From: an uncultured Bacteroidales bacterium
Lineage (GTDB): Bacteria; Bacteroidota; Bacteroidia; Bacteroidales; UBA932
Direction: 5' to 3'
Assembly: GCA_946616385.1 (NCBI GenBank)
Contig: CAMOIZ010000004.1
Span: forward strand, 1 to 29,179
DNA length: 29,179 nt
The notes beneath the pieces are model-generated. The model did not search any database. It saw nothing but the letters and a program-made list of their open reading frames with translations, and was not told the DNA's origin. Position numbers and translations under genes: made by a program. Below are positions 1 through 6,925 of this stretch, one piece after another (positions within the stretch are counted from its first letter, which is position 1; every line of letters begins with the position of its first letter).

Positions 1-172
1 ATCCTTTCGGAAGATGCCCTTTATAACCTCTTGATACCGGCTATATGAAAATGAACATCCCCCTAATGGGCACATTGCTGGGCCTGTCGCTGATAAGCAG
101 ATCAGCTCGAGCAAATATCCGGAGTACGACTGCTACTGCAAGTCCGTTTCCAAGTTCTTTCCCTGGCATTAA
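1..172 (+). other. Possible C-terminal tail of an upstream gene, perhaps frameshifted
   Basis: No complete gene is visible here. Positions 35-172 form an open plus frame ending in TAA at 170-172, immediately before the GTG of the MATE gene. Its last codons spell KSVSKFFPWH and have the GC-rich third positions of the neighbours. That frame is closed by TGA at 32-34. The frame starting at position 1 is open until TGA at 46-48 and also reads plausibly, so the two could be one gene broken by a frameshift around 35-48. A third frame holds a 43-codon reading from ATG 45. I do not recognise the product, and the window edge prevents a decision. Confidence 0.25.
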
Positions 173-1585
173 GTGAAAACCCTCGACAAAGAAATACTGC
201 GTCTGGCGCTGCCCAGCATACTCGCGAACATCACGGTTCCGCTGGTCGGACTAGTGGACACCGCCGTGGCCGGGCATCTGCATTCGGCTGCCGGTAGCAG
301 CGCCGAGTTCATCGGCGGCATCTCCGCAGGGGCCATGGTGCTCAATGTAATCTACTGGAATTTTGGTTTTCTCCGCGCCTCTACAGGCGGGTTGACGGCA
401 CAGGCTTACGGGAAAGGCGAAGGATATGTTCCCATCCTGCGGCGGGCCCTAAAACTGGCGCTGGGTATATCGGCGATACTGCTGGTGCTGGGATGGCCCC
501 TTTCGAAGCTGAGCCTGCTGTTCCGCAGCGCCACCCCCGGAGTCGCCATCCTCGCAGCGCAATACATCCTCATACGAATATGGGCAGCACCCGCAACCCT
601 GAGCCTGATGGCCCTGAAGGGCTGGTTCATAGGGATGCAAGACAGCTTCAGCAGCATGATTACCGACCTCACGGTAAACCTGGTCAACATCGCCTCCAGC
701 ATAATACTGACCCTCGGCATAGGCGGCTGGCAGGGGCTTGGCTTCCCGGGAATCGCCCTCGGCACAGTCATCGCCCAGTGGACCGGGTTCATCCTGGCGC
801 TGGCGATCTGCCGCTTCCGCTACGGCTTGTCACCCCGTGCCCGAAAACAGGCCTTTTTGGGCACAGACACCCTAAAAAATGAAGCTTCGTGCCCGAAAAC
901 AGGCCAAAACGGGCACGGGGTACACGATTTCCTCCACCTCAACGCCGACCTGTTCGTGCGTTCGCTGTGCATGACGGGCATCTATTTCGGCTACACCGTC
1001 CTGGCAGCGCGTTCCGGCGATGTCCTCCTTGCCTGCGCCAACATAATGATGAACCTGCTGATGATCTTCTCGTATTTCACGGACGGGTTCGCGTATGCCG
1101 GCGAGGCGCTGACCGGGCGCTTTATCGGGGAGAGGAATCCTGAGATGCTGCGGAAGGCGGTTGGAGGAACATTCCGCTGGAGTTTCGGGGTGGCGGGCAG
1201 CTGGATTGCCATCTACCTGCTGGCCGGACTGCCGATGCTGCGGCTGATGACTGATGACCCGGTGGTGGTGGATGCGTGCCGGCAGTTCCTGCCCTGGCTG
1301 GCGGTGATGCCTCTGATAGGATGCGCCGCCTTCACCTGGGACGGTGTCTACATAGGTGCAACGGCTTCCAAAGGAATCAGAAATTCCATGATCTGGGCTG
1401 TAGTGGCTTTCTTTGCGGTATGGTTCGCAGGGCTGCTGCTATCCCCCGGGCTTTTCGGCACACATGTTCCAGGCAACCCGGCTGCCATCCACCTGCTGCT
1501 CGCGGCATACTTCGCGCACCTCGCCGCAAGGGCGATTTACCTCACGGCTACTGCTGCAAGTATTCGGGTTCCTGAGGAACTATGA
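173..1585 (+). CDS. MATE-family (DinF-like) multidrug/Na+ antiporter
   Basis: This is a predicted inner-membrane exporter that couples cation influx to drug or metabolite efflux. The 470-residue product opens with the MATE signature region (LRLALPSILANITVPLVGLV, then DTAVAGHL) and has about twelve hydrophobic segments in two halves, as expected for the DinF-like branch. The start is GTG, directly after the TAA of the preceding open frame; no clear ribosome binding site is seen, so translational coupling is likely. Family members are usually near 440 residues. The excess here, about residues 220-250 in the cytoplasmic loop between the two halves, is encoded by a palindromic repeat. The last 38 nt overlap the convergent PspC gene. 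The substrate cannot be inferred. Confidence 0.93.
   Translation: MKTLDKEILRLALPSILANITVPLVGLVDTAVAGHLHSAAGSSAEFIGGISAGAMVLNVIYWNFGFLRASTGGLTAQAYGKGEGYVPILRRALKLALGISAILLVLGWPLSKLSLLFRSATPGVAILAAQYILIRIWAAPATLSLMALKGWFIGMQDSFSSMITDLTVNLVNIASSIILTLGIGGWQGLGFPGIALGTVIAQWTGFILALAICRFRYGLSPRARKQAFLGTDTLKNEASCPKTGQNGHGVHDFLHLNADLFVRSLCMTGIYFGYTVLAARSGDVLLACANIMMNLLMIFSYFTDGFAYAGEALTGRFIGERNPEMLRKAVGGTFRWSFGVAGSWIAIYLLAGLPMLRLMTDDPVVVDACRQFLPWLAVMPLIGCAAFTWDGVYIGATASKGIRNSMIWAVVAFFAVWFAGLLLSPGLFGTHVPGNPAAIHLLLAAYFAHLAARAIYLTATAASIRVPEEL
833..920 (+). repeat. In-frame palindromic repeat inside the MATE gene
   Basis: An outer 11-bp perfect inverted repeat (CCCCGTGCCCG at 833-843, complement at 910-920) encloses two smaller hairpins with GTGCCC/GGGCAC stems at 837-864 and 889-916. 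An 18-bp direct repeat, CGTGCCCGAAAACAGGCC, occurs at 836-853 and 888-905. The segment is read through in frame and adds about 30 polar residues to the loop joining the two MATE halves. Its hairpin-plus-A-rich design resembles the 51-bp array at 28976, but the sequences differ. Confidence 0.8.
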
Positions 1586-1748
1586 TCATCGCAAGCAAAT
1601 AGGCGAAAAGTCCGCCTCCGGCAAAAAAGAGGGCTACCACCCAGGCCAGACGGATGATGGTGGGGTCGATATCGAAATAATTGCCGAGTCCTCCGCAAAC
1701 TCCGGCGATGCGCCGGTCGGTTTTGCTTCTGTAGAGTTTTTTGTTCAT
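1548..1748 (-). CDS. PspC-domain small membrane protein
   Basis: The 66-residue product is almost entirely a PspC domain. It has the basic start MNKKLYRSKTDRRIAGVCGG, then GLGNYFDIDPTIIRL and one strongly hydrophobic segment at about residues 33-60. Stand-alone PspC proteins of this size are common in Bacteroidota. PspC family proteins act in envelope stress responses at the inner membrane, but a short single-domain copy cannot be assigned a specific partner. The gene converges on the MATE gene with a 38-nt overlap at the 3' ends and diverges from the large operon starting at 1865, sharing a 116-nt AT-rich intergenic region with it. The ATG start is preceded by a plausible Bacteroidota promoter and almost no leader. 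Confidence 0.9.
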   Translation of the reverse strand: MNKKLYRSKTDRRIAGVCGGLGNYFDIDPTIIRLAWVVALFFAGGGLFAYLLAMIIVPQEPEYLQQ

Positions 1749-1750
1749 AC

Positions 1751-1785
1751 CAAAAGTGTATTAGTATAATAGTACACTGCAAAAA
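1751..1785 (-). promoter_or_regulatory. Candidate Bacteroidota promoter for the PspC gene
   Basis: On the minus strand CACTTTTG (1751-1758) matches the TAnnTTTG -7 consensus at all but the first base. TTTTTG (1780-1785) lies 21 nt upstream and contains the TTTG -33 element. The -7 box ends 2 nt before the ATG, so the transcript would be nearly leaderless. Found by eye only. Confidence 0.35.
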
Positions 1786-1830
1786 TAAAGTAAAAATATT
1801 TATCCTGCAAGTATTTAACTACTTTTTTAT

Positions 1831-1838
1831 TATATTAG
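1831..1838 (+). promoter_or_regulatory. Weak candidate -7 box for the 15 kb operon
   Basis: TATATTAG at 1831-1838 matches TAnnTTTG except at one position and would give a leader of about 20 nt before the ATG at 1865. An alternative is TACTTTTT at 1820-1827. No convincing TTTG -33 element accompanies either. The 1783-1864 stretch is much richer in AT than the coding DNA, as expected for a promoter region. Confidence 0.25.
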
Positions 1839-1864
1839 CAAAAATATCCATAACCGCTTGCCTT

Positions 1865-3292
1865 ATGAAAAAATGGACCCGACTTATAATTGATGTCGAC
1901 TACTCCCCCTCCGACCCTGGAATAAACAACTGGTTCTGCGACCGGACAGACTACGACAAGGCCGATGTCACGGCCGGGAAGATTCTTTCATATAAAGATT
2001 CCGGGGGCCTGTTCAGAAGCATCCGAGTCGTGGAAGCATCCGATGCAGAGGTGATACTGGAATACTGCGGAAAGCAGTACTCGTTGACTCCTGAAAGTTG
2101 CACCAGGAAACTGGATGAAGACGGGCGCGACTACACGAATTTCTACCTTTACGTTTCCCTGAAGGTAGAATACGTGATCGAGAATACCCGTGAGTTTTTC
2201 CGCCAGTTCCAGACCAGGGACCAGATGGCAAGATTAAGCAAAGATGACATCAAGCAATTCGAAGCCTCCGACGATCCCTGCGCAAAATTCGTACTTGGCC
2301 GCTGGCATCTGGTGACAATGCCGGAGGAGGACTCTCTACAGATTGCCGAGAAGAATATCCGCGAGGCAGTAGCGGCCGGGATTGCAGACGCCTTCAACAT
2401 GCTCTCACTCATGTATGCCAACGGCGATACGGCCGAAGACAGGGTGGATCTTGAAGAGTCCGCCCGCCTTCGCGACGAGGCCCTGCGTCTTGGAAGCGAA
2501 GCCGCCAGTCTGCGCTATGCCCGCAACCGCATCGCCGGGATATTGCTCGCACCTGAAGAGCCGGAAGTGGTGGCCCGGGAAATCGAAACTATTCTGGCAG
2601 AAGACCCAGAGCCGAACCCGGAATGGTATTCCGTGCTTGCCTATGCATACGAAACCCTTGGCAGGGATGAGGACTCACGCAAAGCCTACAAGACCGGGAC
2701 GGAGAAGGGCTGCCTGCGCTGCTGGGCTGAGCTGGCATACTGGTTCAGGGAACACGGCATGGAAAAAGAATACGAAAACACGATGTACGAAGGCATGAGC
2801 AAAGGATGCCCGGCCTGTTTCATGCTGAGCGCAGACCGTACCGAAGAAGAGTATGAGGAAAAAACTCCCGAACTCAAGCGGCATTTTACGCGCTGGCTTA
2901 CGGACAATCTTGAAAGAGGGCTGGAACTTGGCGAAGGAACATGTGCCTACTATCTCGGCTACAATTACTTTTATGGCGCCCTTGGCTTCGAAAAGGACGG
3001 CAGGAAAGCAGGGTACTATCTCGAAAGAGGCATGCTTCTGGGAGATTCCAACTGCTACAGTTTCGCCGCGGACATCCTGGAAATGTACGATCCCTCCGAC
3101 CAGGACAAGCGCGACGCGGCCGTCTACCGTCTCAAGGCCCTCCGCCTGGGCAACGACTCCGTTCAGAGCAAGGTTATCATAGCCTACAGGCGGGGCCTGT
3201 TGAACAAATATCAGGATGAAATAGAAAAATACTGGCTGCCGGACGAATACGAGCCCGATGGAGACGACGGCCGCTGGGACGCTTATGCATAG
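1865..3292 (+). CDS. Sel1-like repeat protein, first gene of the signalling operon
   Basis: The 475-residue soluble protein has an N-terminal region (about 1-125) that I do not recognise. From about 130 to 460 follow helical repeats of Sel1/TPR type, recognisable from recurring A-x-LG/YY-LG and cysteine-bearing turns such as EKGCLRCWAELAYW and SKGCPACFML. Sel1 repeats form superhelical scaffolds that bind other proteins, so an adaptor role is likely. There is no signal peptide or membrane segment. It starts at an ATG after the AT-rich divergent intergenic region and is followed 5 nt later by the next gene, so it probably heads the operon. The C terminus is acidic. The paired CxxC motifs are unusual in Sel1 repeats and could bind metal, but this is a guess. 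Confidence 0.8.
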   Translation: MKKWTRLIIDVDYSPSDPGINNWFCDRTDYDKADVTAGKILSYKDSGGLFRSIRVVEASDAEVILEYCGKQYSLTPESCTRKLDEDGRDYTNFYLYVSLKVEYVIENTREFFRQFQTRDQMARLSKDDIKQFEASDDPCAKFVLGRWHLVTMPEEDSLQIAEKNIREAVAAGIADAFNMLSLMYANGDTAEDRVDLEESARLRDEALRLGSEAASLRYARNRIAGILLAPEEPEVVAREIETILAEDPEPNPEWYSVLAYAYETLGRDEDSRKAYKTGTEKGCLRCWAELAYWFREHGMEKEYENTMYEGMSKGCPACFMLSADRTEEEYEEKTPELKRHFTRWLTDNLERGLELGEGTCAYYLGYNYFYGALGFEKDGRKAGYYLERGMLLGDSNCYSFAADILEMYDPSDQDKRDAAVYRLKALRLGNDSVQSKVIIAYRRGLLNKYQDEIEKYWLPDEYEPDGDDGRWDAYA

Positions 3293-3297
3293 ACACC

Positions 3298-3876
3298 ATG
3301 AACGACGCGAAGAAGATAATCAAGAAAGTGGAGCTCATGCGACACAACTCCCAGGAGCAAGAAACCTACAGGAACCTGCCCCTGGCGAAAGAATGCATGC
3401 TTTTGCTGGAGAGCCTGAACGACCCGGAGGAAGGCCCCCTCGGCAAGGCCTATGCATGCAATGCCATTCTTGAGCAGCTCTCGGAATACGATACACCCCG
3501 TTTCTGCATGGAAATCCTTCAGCGGGAGAAACAATGGGTGGAAGAATCGGAAGAGAAAAGCGACTGGCTCACTCCGGAGAGCATCGATTCCGATATCCTC
3601 AGACTCGAAGACTACATCGATACCGAGGGCCTTTCTATGCAGGATTTCTGCAAAAAACACGGAAAGCATCTGCTCTTCGACCCGGTGGAGCGTACTCCGC
3701 AGTGGGAAGAGATTTATTTAGAAGTGGAGAAGGAATGCTTCCGCCGGCTGAAAGGCACTCATAGGGGGATGGGATTCTGCTTTGGCTATTGGGCGGTAAA
3801 GCGCGCCGTGCTCGCCAAGTATGGAATAGAGTGGAAATCTCCCCAATTCATGAACCCAAGAGTAATGTTTGACTGA
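3298..3876 (+). CDS. Hypothetical protein, 192 residues
   Basis: I do not recognise this protein. It is soluble, charged and mostly helical in appearance, with no signal peptide, membrane segment or known catalytic motif. Residues about 1-100 are rich in Glu, Lys and Leu. The C-terminal third has a more conserved-looking stretch, RRLKGTHRGMGFCFGYWAVK, followed by an aromatic and proline-rich end. It starts 5 nt after the first gene and is followed by the TerB-like gene after 28 nt, the largest gap in the operon. Codon use matches the neighbours, and the tight spacing supports a real gene co-expressed with the signalling proteins. Confidence 0.75.
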   Translation: MNDAKKIIKKVELMRHNSQEQETYRNLPLAKECMLLLESLNDPEEGPLGKAYACNAILEQLSEYDTPRFCMEILQREKQWVEESEEKSDWLTPESIDSDILRLEDYIDTEGLSMQDFCKKHGKHLLFDPVERTPQWEEIYLEVEKECFRRLKGTHRGMGFCFGYWAVKRAVLAKYGIEWKSPQFMNPRVMFD

Positions 3877-3904
3877 TATGTATAACCACTAAGACTACAT
3901 AAAC

Positions 3905-4690
3905 ATGACAGTAAATCTGGACAATTTAGCAGCCATATTTAACCTTGCGAAGGAACTCTCCACCTCTGATGGAGAAGTTAAAGAGGAAGAACTCGGGATC
4001 CTTTGGGATTTTTTCCAGACCTTCGGGGAAATGAATTCTTCTGTATTAGGCTTCATTATGTCTACAGGAGACAAGATGAGTTTCGAGGAAGCCTGCTCCA
4101 ACATCGAAGGTCTGGACGATGGCGCAAAACAGCAGATATCCAACCTGTTCGCCAAAATAGTCTGCGCCGACGGCGAGCTGACGGAAGATGAAGAGGATCT
4201 CTACAGCGAGATTGTCGAGAGGTGCGGACTGCCCGGGCCGGAAACGGCGGAAGAAACGGAAGAGGCGCCGGAAGACGCCATCATCCCCGCTTTCATCCTG
4301 GTGAACTACTACGGAATAGCCACCATCAAGCAGAGCGAACACAAAGACTGGAATACCCTTGGCGATGAAATCGCCTCCTGGATGGGCTGCGACAGGGTAG
4401 AGGTGGTTCGATACACCCCGGCACTCAACGCAGTCAGCAATAATCTCGGGCTCAAAGGGCAGCACATAGTTTTTATGGTAGCGCGCAACGGCTACGGCGA
4501 CAAGACCGTAGGTGACAATATGCCCGGCACCTTGCTTTACGGAGGAGGATACCCCATCTACGGCAACATTGTCATCGCTCTTGAGACCGACAATGGCTAC
4601 GAGATCGAGGGCTTCATCACCCAGCACATCCTGGATATGGCATTTGAAGAAGTAAACAAGGCCGTGGACGGCCTTATAAGAATGGAATAA
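3905..4690 (+). CDS. TerB-like protein with an unknown C-terminal domain
   Basis: Residues about 1-112 form an all-helical TerB-like (tellurite-resistance/DjlA-type) domain. The two halves carry acidic motifs, SDGEVKEEE and ADGELTEDEE, which in TerB families sit at helix starts and bind metal. The linker is acidic. Residues about 125-261 form a compact alpha/beta domain (FILVNYYGIATIKQ, then GYGDKTVGDN and YEIEGFITQH) that I cannot assign. TerB domains are found as adaptors in Ter-linked phosphorylation and stress modules, consistent with the kinase, phosphatase and FHA genes downstream. The stop is 2 nt from the start of a second TerB gene. A direct role in tellurite resistance should not be assumed. 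Confidence 0.78.
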   Translation: MTVNLDNLAAIFNLAKELSTSDGEVKEEELGILWDFFQTFGEMNSSVLGFIMSTGDKMSFEEACSNIEGLDDGAKQQISNLFAKIVCADGELTEDEEDLYSEIVERCGLPGPETAEETEEAPEDAIIPAFILVNYYGIATIKQSEHKDWNTLGDEIASWMGCDRVEVVRYTPALNAVSNNLGLKGQHIVFMVARNGYGDKTVGDNMPGTLLYGGGYPIYGNIVIALETDNGYEIEGFITQHILDMAFEEVNKAVDGLIRME

Positions 4691-4692
4691 CT

Positions 4693-6006
4693 ATGAAAGG
4701 ACCGGAATCATTCGAAGACCTTGCAGCCGTTATTGCGGTGTGTCTGGGGACTGCCCGCTCCGACGGGAAGCTCCTTGCCGACGAACTGAATACGATACTT
4801 GACGGACTCAAGGCCCAGTATGACTTCGAGGGGCAGGACGACCTTCTCCAGGATTATCTGGATGAGGCGGAGAAGATGGATCTCAAGGAAGCGATTGAAC
4901 GCATAAAGCAGTTCGGACCGGAAGAGAAGCAGTTCACTTCGGACATGCTCTTCATGACCATCGCAGCCGACGGGGAATTGTCTCCGGACGAAGAAGAAAT
5001 CTATAAGGGTATGGTGGATTACTGCGGCCTGCCGATGTTCAGCGGTGCGGACAGTGTTAATGAGGAAGCAACTACATGGCCGGACGAGGAAGACGGAGTG
5101 CCGTACAATATGGACTGGGATGAAATCGACAACTGGTACGGCGAGCAGGATAAGGAGCTCGGCATCAAGGCCCTTCACGGAGATCCCGCCGCCCTGGCAC
5201 AGTATGGCAAGATGATGCTGGATGACGATGTTTACTATGAGAATCTTCTCAGCATCGATACCGACCCATCGGAAGACGAAACCATAGACGGTTATTCCGA
5301 CGACTACTGGACCGGCAAGGACCTTTACTTGGATGATAAGTACACCGAAGCGATACCTTACCTTATGAAGGCAGCCAAGCGCGGTAACGAATACGCGATG
5401 TACTACCTCGGATGCTGCTGGTTCGAATACTGGAACAACGGTGACGGAGAAGAAACCGAATGCTGGCTCAAAGCCTTCGAATGGTTCCTGAAGGGCGCCG
5501 TGAAATGGAATGGGGACTGCTGCTTCAAACTCGGTGAAGCATATTACTACGGCAGGATTCCCAACGAAGACGGGGAACTGGACTATCAGGATGACTATGA
5601 GGCTGCCGCCTTCTGGTTCAGGCAGGCCATAACCTTCGGCAATGTCAGCGCCGCCAGTTATCTTGGCGGAATGTACATAGACGGCGAAGGTGTAGAGAAG
5701 GATGAAAGAAAGGGCTTCGAAACATATAAGAAAGCCACCGAGATGGCTCCGGACAGCGGCATCTCCTGGTACAACCTCGGTATCGCCTACGAAAAAGGCT
5801 ACGGCGTCACCCCTTCGGACGAAGAAGCGAGCAAGTGCTACTGGAAAGGCAAGGACAGCTACCCGGAATGCAAGGCGAGGTATGCTATCCTGCTGTATAA
5901 CAATAATCCCGGCCAGCGCCAGTATGCCATCTCGCTGCTAAAGGAAGCCAATGAGAGATTCAGTCCCACGGCAGAACGAGCGCTGAAACAACTAGGAGAA
6001 TTATAA
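4693..6006 (+). CDS. TerB-like domain plus Sel1 repeats
   Basis: The 437-residue protein begins with a TerB-like domain (about 1-115) bearing the same paired acidic motifs as the previous gene, RSDGKLLADE and AADGELSPDEEE, and ending in the parallel phrase DYCGLP. A very acidic linker follows. Residues about 215-430 are classic Sel1 repeats, for example YAMYYLGCCWF, AASYLGGMYIDGEG and WYNLGIAYEKGYGV. It is probably a cytoplasmic scaffold joining a TerB binding surface to Sel1-recruited partners. It lies 2 nt after the first TerB gene and 4 nt before the zinc-ribbon gene. The two TerB regions look like a tandem duplication whose C-terminal parts were exchanged for different modules. Confidence 0.85.
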   Translation: MKGPESFEDLAAVIAVCLGTARSDGKLLADELNTILDGLKAQYDFEGQDDLLQDYLDEAEKMDLKEAIERIKQFGPEEKQFTSDMLFMTIAADGELSPDEEEIYKGMVDYCGLPMFSGADSVNEEATTWPDEEDGVPYNMDWDEIDNWYGEQDKELGIKALHGDPAALAQYGKMMLDDDVYYENLLSIDTDPSEDETIDGYSDDYWTGKDLYLDDKYTEAIPYLMKAAKRGNEYAMYYLGCCWFEYWNNGDGEETECWLKAFEWFLKGAVKWNGDCCFKLGEAYYYGRIPNEDGELDYQDDYEAAAFWFRQAITFGNVSAASYLGGMYIDGEGVEKDERKGFETYKKATEMAPDSGISWYNLGIAYEKGYGVTPSDEEASKCYWKGKDSYPECKARYAILLYNNNPGQRQYAISLLKEANERFSPTAERALKQLGEL

Positions 6007-6010
6007 ATTT

Positions 6011-6922
6011 ATGGAAGACTCCGGATTCAGGACACGCGAGCGCACGGCCGAAAAGAGTGCCGTCAAGACCGAGACCAAGACCAAAGAGGCCTCGGGTGTA
6101 TGCCCGCACTGCGGTGCGCCCGTAGAAGAGCACTTCGAAATCTGCCCGGTATGCGGGTGGAAACTGGTGGATTACTGTACCTTCTGCGGGGCTCCGATGC
6201 GCCCGGACGACATTGACTGCCCAGAGTGCGGAATGCCTTCGGACGGAGTGATTTGCCCTGACTGCAATATCCGCAATTTCCGCTCATTCTGCCGTCAGTG
6301 CGGCCAGCCTCTCTCCAGAGCGGCACGCAGAGCCGTTGAAAAAGCCAGGCAGGATCCCAAGGTGCAGGAGGCGGCCCGCCTGATGACCAAACTGGCCGAA
6401 CTCGAGGCCGAACTCGAGACCTCCGCCCCGGAAGAAGGCGAGGCAGAAGAGCCCAAGGGGCCTACCGAGGGCGAACTCCGTCTGCGCGAGCTGATGGCAA
6501 AGGTTGGATTCACCACGGCCGAGAAGCCCAAAGCGACACAGCGTAAGATAGGCCGCAACCGGGAAGACATCCTCGCAGAATACCAGAAGACAATTGACGA
6601 AACCAACAAGGTGCTGGAGGAGATGCTTCCACCAGCAGGTTCCACGCCCCAGGAGCAGCGCAACTACTATACCGCACGCAAAGTGGCTATGATGGAAGTG
6701 ATAGAAAAGACCTGGTACGGCATCATCCGGGACGATGTAATGTGCTGGGAATGCAATAAATGCCACGTCCTTCACGACAATCCCAACCAGTGCGCCGTGA
6801 GGGAATTCGGCGGAAAGTGGATTAAATGCGTCCGCACCGACATAGTGCCGGAAGGCACGGAAGGGGCGCAGAAGTTTACCGAGAAGATTGGCGAACGGAA
6901 AGTTTATAAGAGGGAAGAATAG
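6011..6922 (+). CDS. Triple zinc-ribbon protein
   Basis: Twelve cysteines in six CxxC pairs (residues 31/34, 45/48, 56/59, 70/73, 82/85, 94/97) form three consecutive zinc ribbons, each opening with CPHC, CTFC or CPDC. A basic, then Glu/Ala-rich helical segment (about 100-165) follows. The C-terminal part has another Cys/His cluster, CWECNKCHVLHDNPNQC, from about residue 243. There is no enzyme motif and no membrane segment. Zinc ribbons of this type are protein- or nucleic-acid-binding adaptors. Two later products of this operon carry related ribbons at their N termini. The gene is 4 nt after the TerB-Sel1 gene and 3 nt before the kinase. The specific role is unknown. Confidence 0.85.
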   Translation: MEDSGFRTRERTAEKSAVKTETKTKEASGVCPHCGAPVEEHFEICPVCGWKLVDYCTFCGAPMRPDDIDCPECGMPSDGVICPDCNIRNFRSFCRQCGQPLSRAARRAVEKARQDPKVQEAARLMTKLAELEAELETSAPEEGEAEEPKGPTEGELRLRELMAKVGFTTAEKPKATQRKIGRNREDILAEYQKTIDETNKVLEEMLPPAGSTPQEQRNYYTARKVAMMEVIEKTWYGIIRDDVMCWECNKCHVLHDNPNQCAVREFGGKWIKCVRTDIVPEGTEGAQKFTEKIGERKVYKREE

Positions 6923-6925
6923 TAT

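Noticed and set aside
493..1575. Alternative-frame open reading frames inside the MATE gene
   Set aside because: They are plus-strand shadow frames of a gene with full transporter topology and have no domain of their own.
3905..6006. Tellurite-resistance operon
   Set aside because: Only TerB-like adaptor domains occur. TerC, TerD/E and TerZ are absent, so a tellurite phenotype is not supported.
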